64,000 nt of DNA, taken from the NCBI RefSeq assembly GCF_000003855.2, contig NW_003101679.1:2612285-2676284 (forward strand). The letters are read 5' to 3'. The stretch's first letter is position 1. Every line of letters begins with the position of its first letter. The translations under genes were made by a program, and so were the position numbers. The notes beneath the pieces are model-generated. The model saw only the letters and a program-made list of their open reading frames with translations, had not been told where the DNA came from and did not search any database. The stretch is from Blastomyces gilchristii SLH14081. Taxonomy: Eukaryota; Ascomycota; Eurotiomycetes; Onygenales; Ajellomycetaceae. Below, one piece after another: positions 10,380-23,343 of the stretch.

Positions 10380-13300
10380 ATGTATACTCTTCTTCTGTTT
10401 CTGTCAGCTTTTATGTCACTTATTTACACAAGATTCTTTTATCTTGATCTTTATAAAAGACCAGGACACTATTTCTTGAATAGATCTGCTTAATTCTGAA
10501 CTCTTTTTTACAGCTGAATCAGCCAATTCATTGTTATGAATATTTCTATGAGCAGGAACTCAGTATAAATGAATTATCAGCTTTGATGTTCTTCTCTTTT
10601 GAATTTTCCAAACAGAGTTTAAAATCAGTTTAAGATTCATTTGATCATTATGAATCTGACTATTTCTAAGTCTTTTTAAAGCAGCTTGACTATCAGAGAA
10701 TATTCATATCTCTTTCAAACTATTTTCTCTTTTATCAGATTTTATTTCAATGAGTTTGAAAGCTTTCACTATTACAAGTAGTTCATCATCAAAGACTTCA
10801 GATTCACAGCCTAAATTCCAGAAATCTGAGATAATATTGATAATATCTTCAGTATAAGCAATGTCTATGTCTAATCTATTCAAATTCTCATTTTTTGAGT
10901 CATTCAAATAACTCAGAATAGAGTCTTTTATATCAATTATAGAGATTCTCTTCAAATGCTGTTTATATTCTCTCTCTTTAAATAGTTCACTTATTTATAA
11001 GTCTATAAGAGATGTAAGCTTTTCTCTTCAGAGAGATATCTTCTCATGATCAACTTTTTCAACATTTAATGATGAAAATTGATTTTTAATCAGTGAGTAT
11101 TATCTGTATAGTTGAGAAAACATTTTCTTTGAATAATTATTTTCATTTCAATCAGGAAATCTATTTCAATTCAGTTCATTTTCTGAGTTAATTGATGAAA
11201 ATGAAGAAGAGACTCTTTCTCTGATTATATAATTTAAGCTCATCTTTATAACTCTCAGACCATAGTTCATACAGGTCATTTCAAATCTAATAGCAGAAGA
11301 AAAAATTGAAGCTTTAATTTTCATTACTTTAATAGAAGATGATTTGAATACTTTCAGAATTCTTCTCAAAGCTCTGTTTTACAGACTTTGAAAGAGTTCA
11401 GTGAAATATTCTGGATTATTTCATCAAACTTGAACTTCATAATCAGCTACTGAGATAATACAGAATATATATAACCGTCTCATAGTGAGGAAGAATAGAC
11501 CTCTCTCTGTATTGAATAGTCTGCTTTTGCTATTTAATAGTCTTTCTACCTTGATAGTTCTTTGTTGAATATGATAGTTAAAATTCAACTTAAAGTTTAA
11601 TCATACTTCTAATCATTTAATATTTAAACTGAGTTCAATCTCTTTATTTAAAAGAGTTAGGCATAGTTCTTTCTCATTGAATCTAGAAAAGAAATAAATT
11701 AACTCAGTTTTATCCATATTAAATTAAATTTAATTGATATCTGCTCTAACAAGATTTCTTTACTACTTTTTCAATCACTTCTAAATTCTCTTTGATTGTT
11801 TTTAAACTAAAGACTAGGTCAATATCATTCACATAACTTTAGACTGACTGTGTAACCGTGTCTGGGACCAGGACCAGAATTTTTGATAGTTTCATTACCA
11901 ATTCGACTGATCTCATTACACGGTTTTAACATTAGATAGTAGTCTCATACTGTCTCAGTGGCACTTACTGTCTACTCTTGTCACATTTTCCAAATGAGAT
12001 CATGATTTCCACTTCTCAATTTAAATTATTTTTATTGCTTTAAATGACTTTAAATCTCATTTGAGTGTTATCAAAAAGCATTAGTTTTTAAAAAATTAAA
12101 AATTGTCTAAAAGAATCCTTAAAATGTCTAAAAATAGTAACTTTATGCCAAGAATGGAACTAAATGGGATCAAATGAGACCACTTTCTCATTTTTTTCAA
12201 GTCATGGTTTTATTTTGAGATCTGATATATAGTCACTTTGCATGTTTTTTTAATGACTAGTCCCAGCGGGATTCACGCTAAGAAATGTATGAGACCAGAT
12301 CAAATGAGATCAAATGTGAAATTCATGCTCTCAGCGGCCAGTCTACATAACTTGAAGATCTCACTATTTTCATATCTCTATTCTTGAATAGATATGCAGT
12401 GTATATTGCAAATAAAATGAGAGACATTGAAGATTCTTACAATACTTCTATCTTTATCACAGACTTATCTTATTTCATTTAATCAGAGAATAGTTGTATG
12501 ATTCTTTTAGATATAAAACAGTTAATCTATTTTATTAGAGAAAGTGACAGTTTTAACATCTTCAAAGTCTGAATTAACTTTGACTTTGAAACATAATCAA
12601 ATGCATCTTTTATATCAATAAAAACTGCAGCTGAGATCAGATCTTCATGCTAGTCAATTTGAATATTATGAATAACTGAGAGAACAGTGTCAATTGCAGA
12701 GCATTGTTTTCTATCTCTCATTTATTCACTAAATAGAAAGGAATCATTAATAGAGTGTATAAAAGATAGTTGAGAAGTTATTATCTTTTCTAAAATCTTT
12801 CCTAGACAGTTCAATAGAGATATTACTTCATATGACTTAGGAATTGAAGCTTTTCTATTAGATTTTACAAGACTCACTTCAGTGGCTTTTCTCTAGCATT
12901 CAGAATGATACTTATTTTTCAAGAGATTCAAAAAGAGCTCAAAATATTTATTCTTTAAGTAGAAATATGTATTTTGAATGATCAAGTGATTGATTGAATC
13001 AGGCCCTGCAGCAGTATTAATTGAACTTGAGAAGATAGCTGACTCTAATTCATCTTATATAAGTTCAGGCCATTGTCAGTCATTTTCATTAATATAGTTA
13101 TAAAGTGATATATTCTCTTTCTCTAAATCTGAATCTGATGAGTTTTGAAAGAGAATTCTTATAAAAGCTTGATATTTTTTCTTAAAAGAATTTGCTGTAT
13201 ATAATTCATTCTGAAACTCATATTCTACGACTGAAAGTTTTGCTACACTTCTTGCTGTAGTATAGTTAAAAGCTTTAATAACTTCTTTTTCTCATGCTTC

Positions 13301-13690
13301 TTTAAGAAATTTGTTTCAGCAGTCTGTCTTAGCTCTTTTAATATCTGAAAAAAATTCATTTCTGACAGCTTTGAACTCTTTATCAGATATTACATTATTG
13401 TTTCAATCTCTTCTAGCAGTAGCTAATTGTTTCCTTTTAGATGTGATATTCTCATTTTATCAAGGTTTGAAATACTCAGAAGACTTTTTCTTTGAAATAT
13501 TATCTTCAACACTTGTTAGAATAATAAAGGTAATGAGCTTTACTCTATTCTCAAGCATTTTATTTGTGATATCTTGCCTGGAATTCCAATATAGCTCACT
13601 CTGCTTTGCAGATATTAACAGTTTTATACTTTCTTTAACTGCTTTTCAATCAGCTTTTTCAAAGTTATACTGATTAGAGAGAAGAGGGTT
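10380..13690 (-). pseudogene. LINE ORF2 remnant: reverse transcriptase and RNase H (Tad1/I-like)
   Basis: The minus-strand translation shows SINTAAGPDSINHLII and a KILEKIITSQLS-like RT core; VFIDIKDAFDYVSKSKLI (first catalytic Asp of RT, about 12600); SSYVNDIDLVFS (YVDD read as YVND, about 12330); a YLNDSKNENLN region (RNase H first motif, D of YSDGS changed); SEVFDDELLVIVKAF; FSDSQAALKRLRNSQ; and VPAHRNIHNNELADSAVKK. An RT followed by RNase H and no LTRs fits a Tad1/I-group LINE. A MITE splits the RT. Stops (TGA, TAA) are scattered throughout, so the copy is dead. Confidence 0.82.
11840..12345. mobile_element. 506-bp hAT-type MITE, copy 2
   Basis: Starts TAGACTGACTGTGTAACCGT and ends GCGGCCAGTCTA. 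The imperfect terminal inverted repeats are TAGACTGACC / TAGACTGGCC. Flanking 8-bp duplications CATAACTT (11832-11839 and 12346-12353) match the 8-bp rule of hAT transposons. It has no coding capacity. It interrupts the LINE RT just beside the YVDD box; the empty site can be read in the copy near 48390. Confidence 0.92.
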
Positions 13691-13719
13691 TTCACTCATT
13701 TGTTTGGTTTTTTATATCT

Positions 13720-14352
13720 CTCTACTCTGTGAATATAAGAAATTCTTAGAAGAGAACAATGTGACTTATCACTCTGTTCAGCAAGTACTAGAGAGTGAAA
13801 GAGAATATCAGATTAAAGAGACTATTAACTCAGAGAAGCAAGATTAAATACTCTGATTCAAGATTCAGTAATAAGAGTATTCTGATAAGATAAATAAGTT
13901 CACTTAAGAACTATTCAGACAGATAAGATATCTGTAAAAGCTAAGACATGATTTTTATACTGTGAATTCTGATAAGTAAGAATAATACAGTCTTCACTAA
14001 GAATCTGATTATATTACAGATATTAACACTGTCATTTATAAATTCTAGTTTACAAAGATAATGAGTTTCTACTGAGATTAACAGTTCACAGTCTATACAA
14101 AGAGAAGAAGAAATCATATTATTATTAAAGTTAAAAACAAAGAAAAATAGAAACAGAGCTATAAACACAATTTAGAGATTGATAAAGAAAAAATAAAAAA
14201 ATTCATACTCATATTCTTCATCTGTAACACTCAATTCTCTCATGACTATTAATTCTCTTCTTCAAAGAAGCAGAGAGTATTATATTCATAATACAGATAA
14301 TTCTTACATTTGATATAAAGACTGTCAGAAATGCACAGACTTCAAGAAAGCT
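13720..14352 (+). mobile_element. Gypsy family D, segment 2: integrase tail and chromodomain
   Basis: Resumes after the right copy of the LINE B duplication. The translation gives VTYHSVQQVLEREREYQIKE followed by a chromodomain-like stretch (LXFKIQ**EYSDKINKF*ELF, about 13790-13930) with Trp codons as TGA/TAA. This is the usual C-terminal module of chromovirus integrases, and LINE B had separated it from the integrase core at 2930-3540. After about 13940 only stop-rich sequence remains up to the insertion of A2, with no recognisable motif. Confidence 0.6.
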
Positions 14353-14661
14353 TGTAAGAGGTCTACGCCGAATAGATCGGTATAATATTGATAGGTCTTA
14401 TATAACAAAGATAAAAATGTTAGAGAAGGAAAGAAAGAGAAAGTGCGAGAATCAGTGATCAAGGTGAATATTTATATGTGTATGTAGTGGCGTACGCGGT
14501 GGAGCTTCGGGGCGGGAGAATATACGCGCGTTCATAGTGGCTGAGGATCGGTGATTGAGAATGGCTGAGAATTGGAGTGTATGCATTCGAGAATGAAGTG
14601 GTTGGAATCTGTAGAGTGTAATGAAATAGTCTATATGATTGATTGAGCGCAGCCCGCCACA
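14353..14661 (-). repeat. Gypsy A2 3' LTR (309 bp)
   Basis: Reads TGTAAGAGGTCTACGCCGAA at its outer (left) end, where CpGs are kept, and ends GCCCGCCACA. CpGs in the inner half (for example the TCGGAG and ATACGCGTTCG positions of the partner LTR) have decayed to TTGGAG and ATGCATTCG. Confidence 0.92.
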
Positions 14662-14699
14662 TTAGCCCCTTCTTTCAGAAGCAGTTCCCATCAGTCAAG

Positions 14700-17600
14700 G
14701 GCCGCTGTTTCAGATAACACAGAACTCAGAGTCCAGGTCAGTTAATTGTAGCCAACTCATTTCACAAGATATTGTCAGCTGCGGCCATGAGATCTCTTAT
14801 CAAGAATATTCTCAATCTCTCACTCAAGCTCATTATCTTCTTCTATGATGCCTGGTGACTGTCAGTCAGAAGTCAGTTGAGAAGGGAATGAATCAGTGAT
14901 AGTGCAGCAGAGCAAGCTTGTGTGAAATACATTATAAATCTCTGATGATGTGTCAAGACAGTAGTTATGACTATCTAGAACTTCTATCACTTTATACTTG
15001 ACATGACAGTAATCTAGTGTATGAGATGAACATATGATTCATATATTCTTAAGATTCAATCATATCAGATCTTCTATCTTATATTGTTCAGTGAGATCTC
15101 AGTGAACATTGATTTAATTCTCTTAATCTTGTTTCACAGTTGCCATGAAGGCCTCTACTTAATCATGAGCATCTTGAAGTTTTATTACTATATTGTTAGT
15201 GATTTGGATTGAACTGCAGAGATTCAGTGTAAACTGTGTGATCTCTAGAAGATTCAACACTTTCATATAATATCTATGTGTAAGGAAGAACAGGCTTACA
15301 TCTGTTGAAATGACATCTCAACTGTTGATAGCAACCTCTGCATGTAGAAGAAGATCATATCAATTATCTTATAAGTGATTGCAGAACTTATGAAGATAAT
15401 TCTTCATAGTCTGAATTATTCATTCTGATACATCATTGATCTCAGAGTGATAGACAGTTGATAGATGATGTATAATCTTGAGAACTTGACAGATTCTTGT
15501 TCAGAGAATGCTCATGAATTGACAGCTCTGATCTGATACTATAGATCTCAGTAATCTGTACATTCAATAGAACAGGCTCTGTAGAAAAGCTTCAGTGACT
15601 TGTTCAGCATTCATCTTATCACAAGATTTCAATATTACATCTTTGCTCAGTTGATTCATAATGATCAGAATGTTCCTACAATTCTTACTCTCAGATAGAT
15701 TGATAGTGAAGTCAATTGCTACATCTCACTAGATTCTATTGAGAATATTAAGTGATTTCAATAGACCTTTTCTACAGTTCTTTTATAAGATAATAGAAGA
15801 ACAGTGATTGCAGTTTCAGACAAAGCATCTGATACTGTTTAATATCTTAAGTTAGTAGAACTCTCAGAAGATTATTCTATACAGTTATTCACAGTCTGAA
15901 TAACTGATTATATGTGAATCATGCATCTCTTGCATTATTCAAGTGTATAAGAGTTTGAAGTGAGAGATTCAGTGTCATTTACAGAATTATAGAGTGTTAT
16001 TATCATTGATTGAATATTCTGAGATATTGATTCTTATACATAGTTCTGAGAGAAATCAGAGTGCTTCTTAATGTACTGCTTCAGTGAGAATCTGAAGAAG
16101 TTTATTCATCTGAGCTGCTGTATATCACAGTTCATTTAGTGTAGAGAAAGTGAAGATATTAATAACAGTTCTAACTGAAGAAGTATATATAGTGTCATGA
16201 ACTGTTTCATCTTGATTAACTAGTATCTTCAGGTTCAAGAGTCAGTGCTCTTGATTCATTCAGTGAGTATCTGTTACATCAGATAATATATCTTGCTCTT
16301 ATTATAAGAGAGCATCTGTCATTGAGTTCTGACTATCAGAACAGTAGTGTATTGTAAAATGAAAATGACTTAAGAACTCAGATTATTGTATCTATCATTC
16401 AGTGAGTTTACAGATAGTTGTGAAGTATTTGAGATTCTTATGATCTGTGACTATCTCAAATTCAGAGACACTTCAGAGTTCAGAGTCTCATTCTTCTAAA
16501 CAGTATATAATTGCAAGAAGTTTCTTATCATAGATCTTATAATTGCATTCAGCAGGACTCAGTTTCTTAGACATGAAGACATATAATTATAGAACATCTT
16601 CATTATTATATTATAATATCACTTCTTCTATTATATAGTCAGAGAAATCAGTTTCAATAACTGTCTCACAATCAGAATCAAATATTATCAGTAGAGAAGT
16701 ATTAATAAACATCTTCTTCATCTATATAAATGCAGCTTCAGTATTCACTGATCATTGAAATACTGAGTCTTTCTTAGTGAGATCTGTAAGTGATCTTGCA
16801 ATATCTGAGAAGTTTTATATAAATCACTGATAGAAGTTAGTAAATCTGATGAAGCTTTATACATCTTTCACAGTACATGAAGCTTCCCATTCAAGGATGA
16901 CAGAGACTTTCTCAGAATTCATTCAAATTCCCTTATCAGCTTCAATAATAAAACCCAGATACTTGATACTCTTGACTTCAAAATTATACTTATTAATATC
17001 TATCAGTAGTTCTGTTTCTCATAGCTGTTGTAATATCTTTCACACATACTCTTAATATTCTTTTCTGAATTCATTGATGAAGATGAGAATGTCATCTAGA
17101 TAAGTAGATACAAACTTGTCAAGAAAATCTCAAAGTACTCAGTTGATATACTTCTGAAATGTACTGAGAGTGTTAGTTACTTCAAAGAGTGTGACTATTC
17201 ATTCAAAGAGATCATAATATGTTCAGAATACTGTAAGCTATTCATCTTCTTCAGTGATATAAATCTTATGAAACATGGCAACAACATCTAGTTTTATAAA
17301 TTATTGAGCTTGCTCAATTCATGCTAGGGTTTCATTGATGAGAGATAAGAGATATCAATCTTTCTTTGTCAATCTATTCAGACCTTGATAGTTCACACAG
17401 AATCAGAGTTCTTCATCTGATTTCTTTGCAAAGAGAATAGAGGCTGTGGTGAAAGAGTTGCTAATATGTATGAATTCTTTATTCAACAGATCATTGAGTG
17501 TCTTTTGAAGAAGAAGAAGTTCATCTTGAGACATGTTATAAAGAGGGCCTCATGACAGTTCAGAATTCTTATCATTCTTTTTCTCTAACTTGATACTGTG

Positions 17601-19250
17601 ATTCACTCTGAGACCTTATAAGAGAGGTATATTTGTAATATTATCTTGTTGAAAGACATCTAGATATTCATGATATTATTGAGAGAGTTTTATATGAGAA
17701 TCTGTTATTGTAACATGAGATAATTTTTCTAGAGTCTTTTTAATATTGATCAGACTGGCAGAATAGATTGACACATGATTCTGCTATCAGTGATCCTTTC
17801 AGCAACTTCTTTTTCTGAGTATTTTGTAGGCATTGACAGAGATCTGTGTCAGGTCAATAGTCTTGTAAATGTCATCTTCATGAATTCTATCATTGTTAGA
17901 GAATATCAAGCTTCTGTTTTAAGTGTTCAATAAGATGCCTTGTTCAGATAGTCAGACAAGTTCTAACATAAGATTGTAATTAAGATTATTCACTTCATAT
18001 GCATAGACATCTTCACATTAATGTTCTCTCACATTTATGATCAGCTTCATCATGTAATGAGTATAAATGTCTTTTGAATCATCAAATTCTGTGAGAAGTT
18101 GAGGTTTTGATAAAGAAATATGCTGAAGGTTATGATATCTTACAACTGAAGATTTTATCATTGTATAGTGACATAGATCACTGTCTATTATGACTTTCAT
18201 ATTATACATATTATCAATCACAGTAGATACAAGAATCACATTCATTGTCATCTTCTCTTCAAATCATTGTCATTCAATCTCTTCAAGCTTCTGTTTGCAA
18301 ATTTGAATAGAAGTTAATCTTTTCTCTGTTTCACTGAGACATTCTTATAGTTATCTTCTGAATCTTTCTCTAATGTAATATGATTGACATGGACAGACAC
18401 TGATTCATTCTTCAAATGAGAAGACACTGATCTTTCTCTTGAGTATAAAGACACATAGGTTGATCAGCAGTTGAAAGCAATATGTTCTAATCAGTTACAG
18501 TTGATGTATACTTTATATTGATGTTGATTGGTGACTTCTTTGAGAGTGATCTCAGGGACTCAGAAGCCTGTCCAGACAGCGGAGACCCTTGCTTATGTAT
18601 AGATATTCAAGTCTACTCAATTCATGGTATCTGCATCATTGTTATTCCTCAGCACAGGTGTATGAGTTGCTGAGATGTAATGTCTTCTGTCACTGTTCTG
18701 TATATTCTTGAGCTTAGTAAGACAGTTATTCATTGTCTGAAGCTGTGTGCAGAAGCCTTCATAAGTCTGGTCTTTGTCTATGCTTACAAGAGCTTGTAAG
18801 AGTTCAAAAGTTAATGTCTTCTTAAGCATGCTAATCTTCATTTAATTCTTTCAAGATTGATCACCTGCTTCTAGAATCTTGATATTGAAGTCAGGGATGA
18901 ATGTTGTAAGAGGAATATTTCTCTGTCAGACACTCTGTAGTCAATCTAATACTTTCTGTTACATGGCAGTGTCTCAGAACAGGATATCAAGATATTTTAT
19001 AATGTTGTCAGATGTTTGCAATGCTGGTTCACATGCTTTTATTCATGAATGAAACTTCTGTTTCATGCGATCTTTCAATTATTCATTGATATATCAATCT
19101 TGATTGATTAATGAACTGATGGCATCTTTATCTATACTCAGTTTTATAAGCATTTCCATTCTTCATGATGAGTAGAGAGTGAGATCAGAAGTATTGAAAT
19201 ATGTGAGAGTATTTAAGTGTTCTTTCAGCACTTTTGTATTTGATTCTGTA
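14700..19250 (-). pseudogene. gag-pol remnant of gypsy A2
   Basis: Minus-strand fragments: gag with SMLKKTLTFELLQALVSID (about 18840-18617); a protease-region frame at 18251-18018 (VILVSTVIDNMYNMKVIIDS, the DTGA-type active site eroded); an RT core on the minus strand around 17300-16900; RNase H and integrase following; and a chromodomain near 14850-14700 (ENILDKRSHGRS, then QYLVK). Functionally equivalent to the pol of A1, and equally dead. The longest open pieces are under 80 codons. Comparing A1 and A2 shows many differences as C/T or G/A transitions, consistent with independent hypermutation of the two copies. Confidence 0.8.
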
Positions 19251-19725
19251 GATGTTGAAATTGTGTGAGTTAGTTGTTGAATCTCTTTGTATTGACATTG
19301 TTAAGTTGCATGTATATCAGCTATTTATTGTTGTTATAGTTTTAACATTGCTCAGAGTCACTGTGACACTGTGTCTATGCTTGTGTTCAGAGGTTCTCTC
19401 ATATTATCATTAGACATGGTTATATCATTTGTCAGATGTGTGATATCTGTAGAATTTGAAGAAGTGTAATTGTATGAATATCTCATATATCTGAGTGTCA
19501 GGACTCTCAGGTCTTTCACTGACATTCTCTTTATAGAATCTTATTGCAGGGCCAGGGTGACTGACAAGCAGCTTCTATCTGAGAACTCAGTGTTTGCTTA
19601 ACTGTTTCTCTATTTCTTACACATTGTTATGTGTTCAGATATCTCTTGATGAATAATTGTTTCTGATGAGAAGATAATGCATGAATAATCATTTCCTAAT
19701 AAGAAGACAATGAATGTTTTTATAG

Positions 19726-20034
19726 TGTAAGGGGCCTACGCTGAATAGATCAGTATAATATTGATAGGTCTTATATAACAAAGATAAAAATGTTAGAGAA
19801 GGAAAGAAAGAGAAAGTGTGAGAATCAGTGATCAAGGTGGATATTTATACATGTATGTGGTGGCATACGCGGTGGAGCTTCAGGGCGGGAGAATATACGC
19901 GCGTTCGTAGCGGCCGAGGATCGGCGATTGAGAATGGCTGAGAATCGGAGCATACGCGTTCGAGAATGAAGTGGTTGGAATCTGTGGAGTGTAACGGAAT
20001 AGTCTATATGATTGATCGGGCGCAGCCCGCCACA
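19726..20034 (-). repeat. Gypsy A2 5' LTR (309 bp)
   Basis: The outer end on the right keeps many CpGs (ATCGGCGATT, GAATCGGAGC, ATACGCGTTCG, GTAACGGA, ATCGGGCGCAGCCCGCC). Its inner (left) end has lost two that the partner LTR retains (TACGCTGAATAGATCAG versus TACGCCGAATAGATCGG). The target duplication AAGCT follows. Confidence 0.92.
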
Positions 20035-21858
20035 AAGCTGAATATTAAAGTGTATACAATTGTATCAGAATCTTGAGAACTGATTATATATATGTGTAAT
20101 CAGATATCTCTCAGGAAGCTGTGATTACTCTCTCAGTTATTCTGAAGTATTCAGCCTGATAATAATTGAGATATAAAGAGAAAGCTTATCTGTTCAGATT
20201 AACTCTCATCATGAATTCATAGTATTCACATTGTCTTGATTATCTGAATTTTACAGATACTCAGAGACCTATCTCTTATTAATAATGAGATTGCAGAAAT
20301 CTACTGCAGTGTAAGAACTGTTGATGAAGAATCTAGACATACTTGCATATATCTGATCAGAGATTCCATGAGTAAAAAGAAGGTGATTGTAGATTTGTGA
20401 GACTGCAGAGAGCACTGACAGCACTGAGAGGTTTATAGAAACTATCAGTTAGAGTCTGTAAGAAATTACTTATAAAAAGACTTACAGTAAAGAGTGAGAC
20501 TGCACTGTTAAGAGTCAGAAGCTGGTCTGAAAGAGGCACAGAATTGACTTCTGATCTGAAGATCAGATGTGATGACAGAGCTGAGAAGACTGAAAATACT
20601 GTTATAAATGACAGTATCTCTATATCATCAGCTGATAGAAAGTGATCAGAGATGTTACAGAGACACTTATAAGAAGCTCAGTAGCAGTCAGATATTATTC
20701 ATAAAGATATTAAAATTAAAAAATTTTTTATTTTTGAGAAGTACTTGAATTAATATATAAATATTGTAAGAAACACTCTCTCTCTATCATCTGAATAAAA
20801 ACACTTTACAGATGAATAAAGATACTCACAGTTATAAGAATGCAAGCTGTTACAGAAAATGAGAAAGATAGATGAGATTTCACAGATAGATCTGAAATAT
20901 TTATACTACTTTAGAGAGATTTATTTACACTATAAGTAATTCTGCAGGAAAGTTAGATCACTTCAGTAAATAAAGAGTGATTATAAATCACAGATCTGAA
21001 TTATTCTATATAACTATAAAGAGTGATTACAGACTGTGAACATCTTGATTCTACAATTCTATAGAGTTAGTAAAAGAATGAAAAATTTCTTATAACTCTA
21101 CAGTGTTAAAGAATGATAATTTATAAGAATGAGTAAAAGATCAATCCATAAATACTTCTCTTTAATAGAGATAATCTTATAAGAAGTGATTCATCTGTGA
21201 AATAAATCTATATAACAGTCACATAAGAATCTTGTGAAAAAATGATTGAAGATTAACTGAAACTCTTCAGATTAAAAGATGCAGAATAAATCTATATAAT
21301 AATTGCATAAGAATCTTGTAAAAATAATTAAGAGTCAATCAGAACTCTTCTGTATGAAAGATATGAGATGAATCTGTATACTAGTTAAAGAAAGATCTGC
21401 AGATTATAAAGAATCTCATGAAAAAAGAAACTAAGTAACAGACTCTTTTCTCTTTATAATAACAAGGGATTTTTCCTCACTAAGGTTTTTTATAGATATA
21501 AAGAGTTTTTAGTGAGTATCACTGCAGTGCTGAGCCTGATTCTATGAAATCACTCAGTAAAAGACTTCATGAATAAAGTCTTAAAGAGGAAAGAGTATGT
21601 AAGAAATCTCACTTCTCACAGATTCTTTATCTCTATTTCTATCTCTTATGTAATTAATAGAGTTAGCAGCTCTTGACTACACATAACTATATAGACTGAA
21701 GTTCATGAATACTATTCATGACTCAGCTTGAATGATATTATATATTTGATCTCTATATTTCATCTTTCTATCATGAATACTTCTAGTAGTTAACAGTATA
21801 TATCATGCCAAGCTGCAAACACCTGAATAATTGCCTGCGAGCACTGATTCTTACAGTG
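20035..21858. other. Decayed sequence, probably 3' region of gypsy D; no gene recognised
   Basis: Between A2 and A3 I found no domain on either strand. Because A2 inserted cleanly with a TSD, this should continue the sequence left of 14353, i.e. the region downstream of the gypsy D chromodomain. It contains an imperfect tandem repeat at 21201-21370. A stretch at about 21460-21705 ending TTGACTACA could be a decayed LTR, but I could not match it to a partner. Confidence 0.4.
21201..21370. repeat. Imperfect tandem duplication, ~84-bp unit, two copies
   Basis: Both units begin AATAAATCTATATAA and contain CATAAGAATCTTGT near position 20-35, then a diverged half with ACTCTTC. Differences are largely transitions. 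Short tandem repeats are common in the untranslated region before the 3' LTR of fungal gypsy elements, which fits the suggested context. Confidence 0.6.
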
Positions 21859-22070
21859 AAACAGAAGTTTCATTCATGAATAAAAGTATGTAAATCAGTA
21901 TTATCTACATCTAATAACATTATCAGATATCTTAATATGCTGTTCAGAGATACTGCTATACAGCAGAAATCATTAGATTAATTACAGATTGCTTAATAGA
22001 GAAATACATCTCTCACTACATTCATCTGTGACTTTGATACCAAGATTCTAGAAGCAGATGATCAATCTTA
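21859..22070 (+). mobile_element. Gypsy A3, left segment (gag part, 5'-truncated)
   Basis: Matches A1 from about 5115 to 5330 (GAAACAGAAGTTTCATTCAT...). The 5' LTR and early gag are missing. At 22070 it is cut by the inverted gypsy B copy. When A3 resumes at 33780 it corresponds to A1 near 6131, so about 800 bp of A3 has been lost at this junction. Confidence 0.75.
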
Positions 22071-22237
22071 TGTGATTCAAAGGTTGCATGAGCTAGCGTA
22101 CGATTACAGGCGTACGCCGGCTTCTTATATACTGTACACTAAATTAATTAGTGGCCGCTAAGGCCTCTTTACATTTGTAAGCAAGTTTGAAAGTAGCTGT
22201 GTTATTATCCGGTGATTGTATGTTCTTCTGAACTACA
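22071..22237 (-). repeat. Gypsy B3 3' LTR (167 bp)
   Basis: Begins TGTGATTCAAAGGTTGC and ends about CTGAACTACA, the reverse complement of the B LTR. CpGs remain at the outer (left) side (GCGTACGATTACAGGCGTACGCCGG) and are sparse inwards. Its single boundary with A3 at 22070/22071 is sharp. Confidence 0.88.
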
Positions 22238-22916
22238 TTCTCCTTCATCAGATTCAGTCATGCTCATGTGATCATGATATACACTCTAGCTTCATGCAGA
22301 TTAGTGCATCACTAGTGTTCATGATCATATGATCTATTTCTGATTCAGCTAGTATCTTGTGTACACTCTCACAAAGAAACTTTCACTATATTACATCACT
22401 TATTCACTAACTTTTCTTATTTTTTAATTATCTTCTTCATCATCATCATCATTGAATGTCATTATTCTATTCAAGATTTCTATTTCTTCTTTCATTCAAT
22501 ATCTTCTATCTGTTGTTTATCTATTACATTGTACATGTTTCTGATGATGACCTCTTATTCTTATAACAAGTATTCTCATAGTGCTTATATCAGGCAGTTT
22601 GTTAGCAGTAAGTGTAATATGTTATGAAATGTGATCATAACTTGTTTATCTTCTAACAATTGTCAGAATATACTGTTATAAATGACACATCTTCTTCATC
22701 TTCTTATATATCTCTGACTCTCTTTTCTTCAGCAGCATCTGATCATGTTTTTCTGATCATTTTACATGACTGTAGTCTGTAGATTCTGATATTTTTGTTT
22801 TAATTTATATAGAATCTTCACATATTAACAGATTTATATCTGCTGATGATTGTGATCTCAATGTTGAATTATTGATCAAGAACTTGAAGAATATAATAAT
22901 GAAGAAATTGTCTGTG

Positions 22917-23117
22917 TTAGATATAGCTGAGACTTCTGCATTTCTCTCTGCCTCTTCTGTTTCTTTCTCTGCTACTCTCTCTCAATCTTCTACACCTGCT
23001 TCTGTGTCTGATTCTCTCACTCTCACTATCTCTGCCTCTGTGTCTGATTCTCTCACTCTCACTACTTCTGCTCTTTCTGATTCTGCTGTCTCTGCTTTCA
23101 TTATCAGCTCTCCTCAT
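22917..23117 (-). other. Arg/Ser-rich open frame, sense to gypsy B (likely a shadow)
   Basis: On the gypsy B sense strand an RS/RE/RD-rich frame (RRADNESRDSRIRKSRSSES...) is open here and at the matching places in B1 (32709-32930, plus) and B2 (61124-61336, plus). It is the complement of the Ser/Thr-rich part of the antisense gene. AGA, AGC and GAG codons cannot become stops by C-to-T change, so openness alone does not prove coding. Whether any strand-specific SR-like protein is made cannot be told from sequence. Confidence 0.3.
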
Positions 23118-23343
23118 TTCAAGATAATATTGTGTAGACTTAATGAATCACATTTCTCAGTATATATACTCTCACTCTTCTTACTAGTCTCTAGAATAAT
23201 TTATTGTATAAAGACTGTATATAATATAACTATCTGAAGCTCAGCTGTGAATACTGATTATTATATTTATTTTAAATATTTATGATAAGATAATCATTTA
23301 TTTGTACTGAAGAATCACTCTCTCTTTTAACAGTGTTGAGATT

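Larger units (their letters stand above)
9767..13706 (-). mobile_element. LINE copy B, body (5'-truncated, minus strand)
   Basis: Continuation of the LINE interrupted by A1. Reading leftwards on the minus strand from 13706: part of ORF2 upstream of RT, RT, RNase H and Cys-rich C-terminus, then the 3' UTR through 9772 and on to 4025. The apurinic endonuclease and ORF1 are absent, so the copy is 5'-truncated. The 13-bp target duplication at 4012-4024 and 13707-13719 shows that this truncated form is what inserted. It is interrupted by a 506-bp MITE at 11840-12345. It belongs to the same family as the segments at 568, 36743 and 47127. Confidence 0.85.
14353..20034 (-). mobile_element. Gypsy A2, complete LTR retrotransposon (5.68 kb, minus strand)
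   Basis: Flanked by LTRs of 309 bp (14353-14661 and 19726-20034) and the target duplication AAGCT (14348-14352 and 20035-20039). On the minus strand the order is gag (about 19200-18340), protease (about 18300-17960), RT (about 17540-16880), RNase H (about 16860-16320), integrase (about 15900-15080) and chromodomain (about 14850-14700). The interior aligns throughout with A1, but the LTRs are 37 bp longer and contain different U3/R sequence with GCGTACGCGGTGG-like blocks, so A1 and A2 represent two LTR subfamilies. All frames are broken. Confidence 0.92.

Noticed and set aside
13311..13673. A 120-codon open frame on the plus strand.
   Set aside because: It lies opposite the LINE ORF2 remnant on the minus strand, whose residues match the other LINE copies; the plus-strand frame is a shadow.
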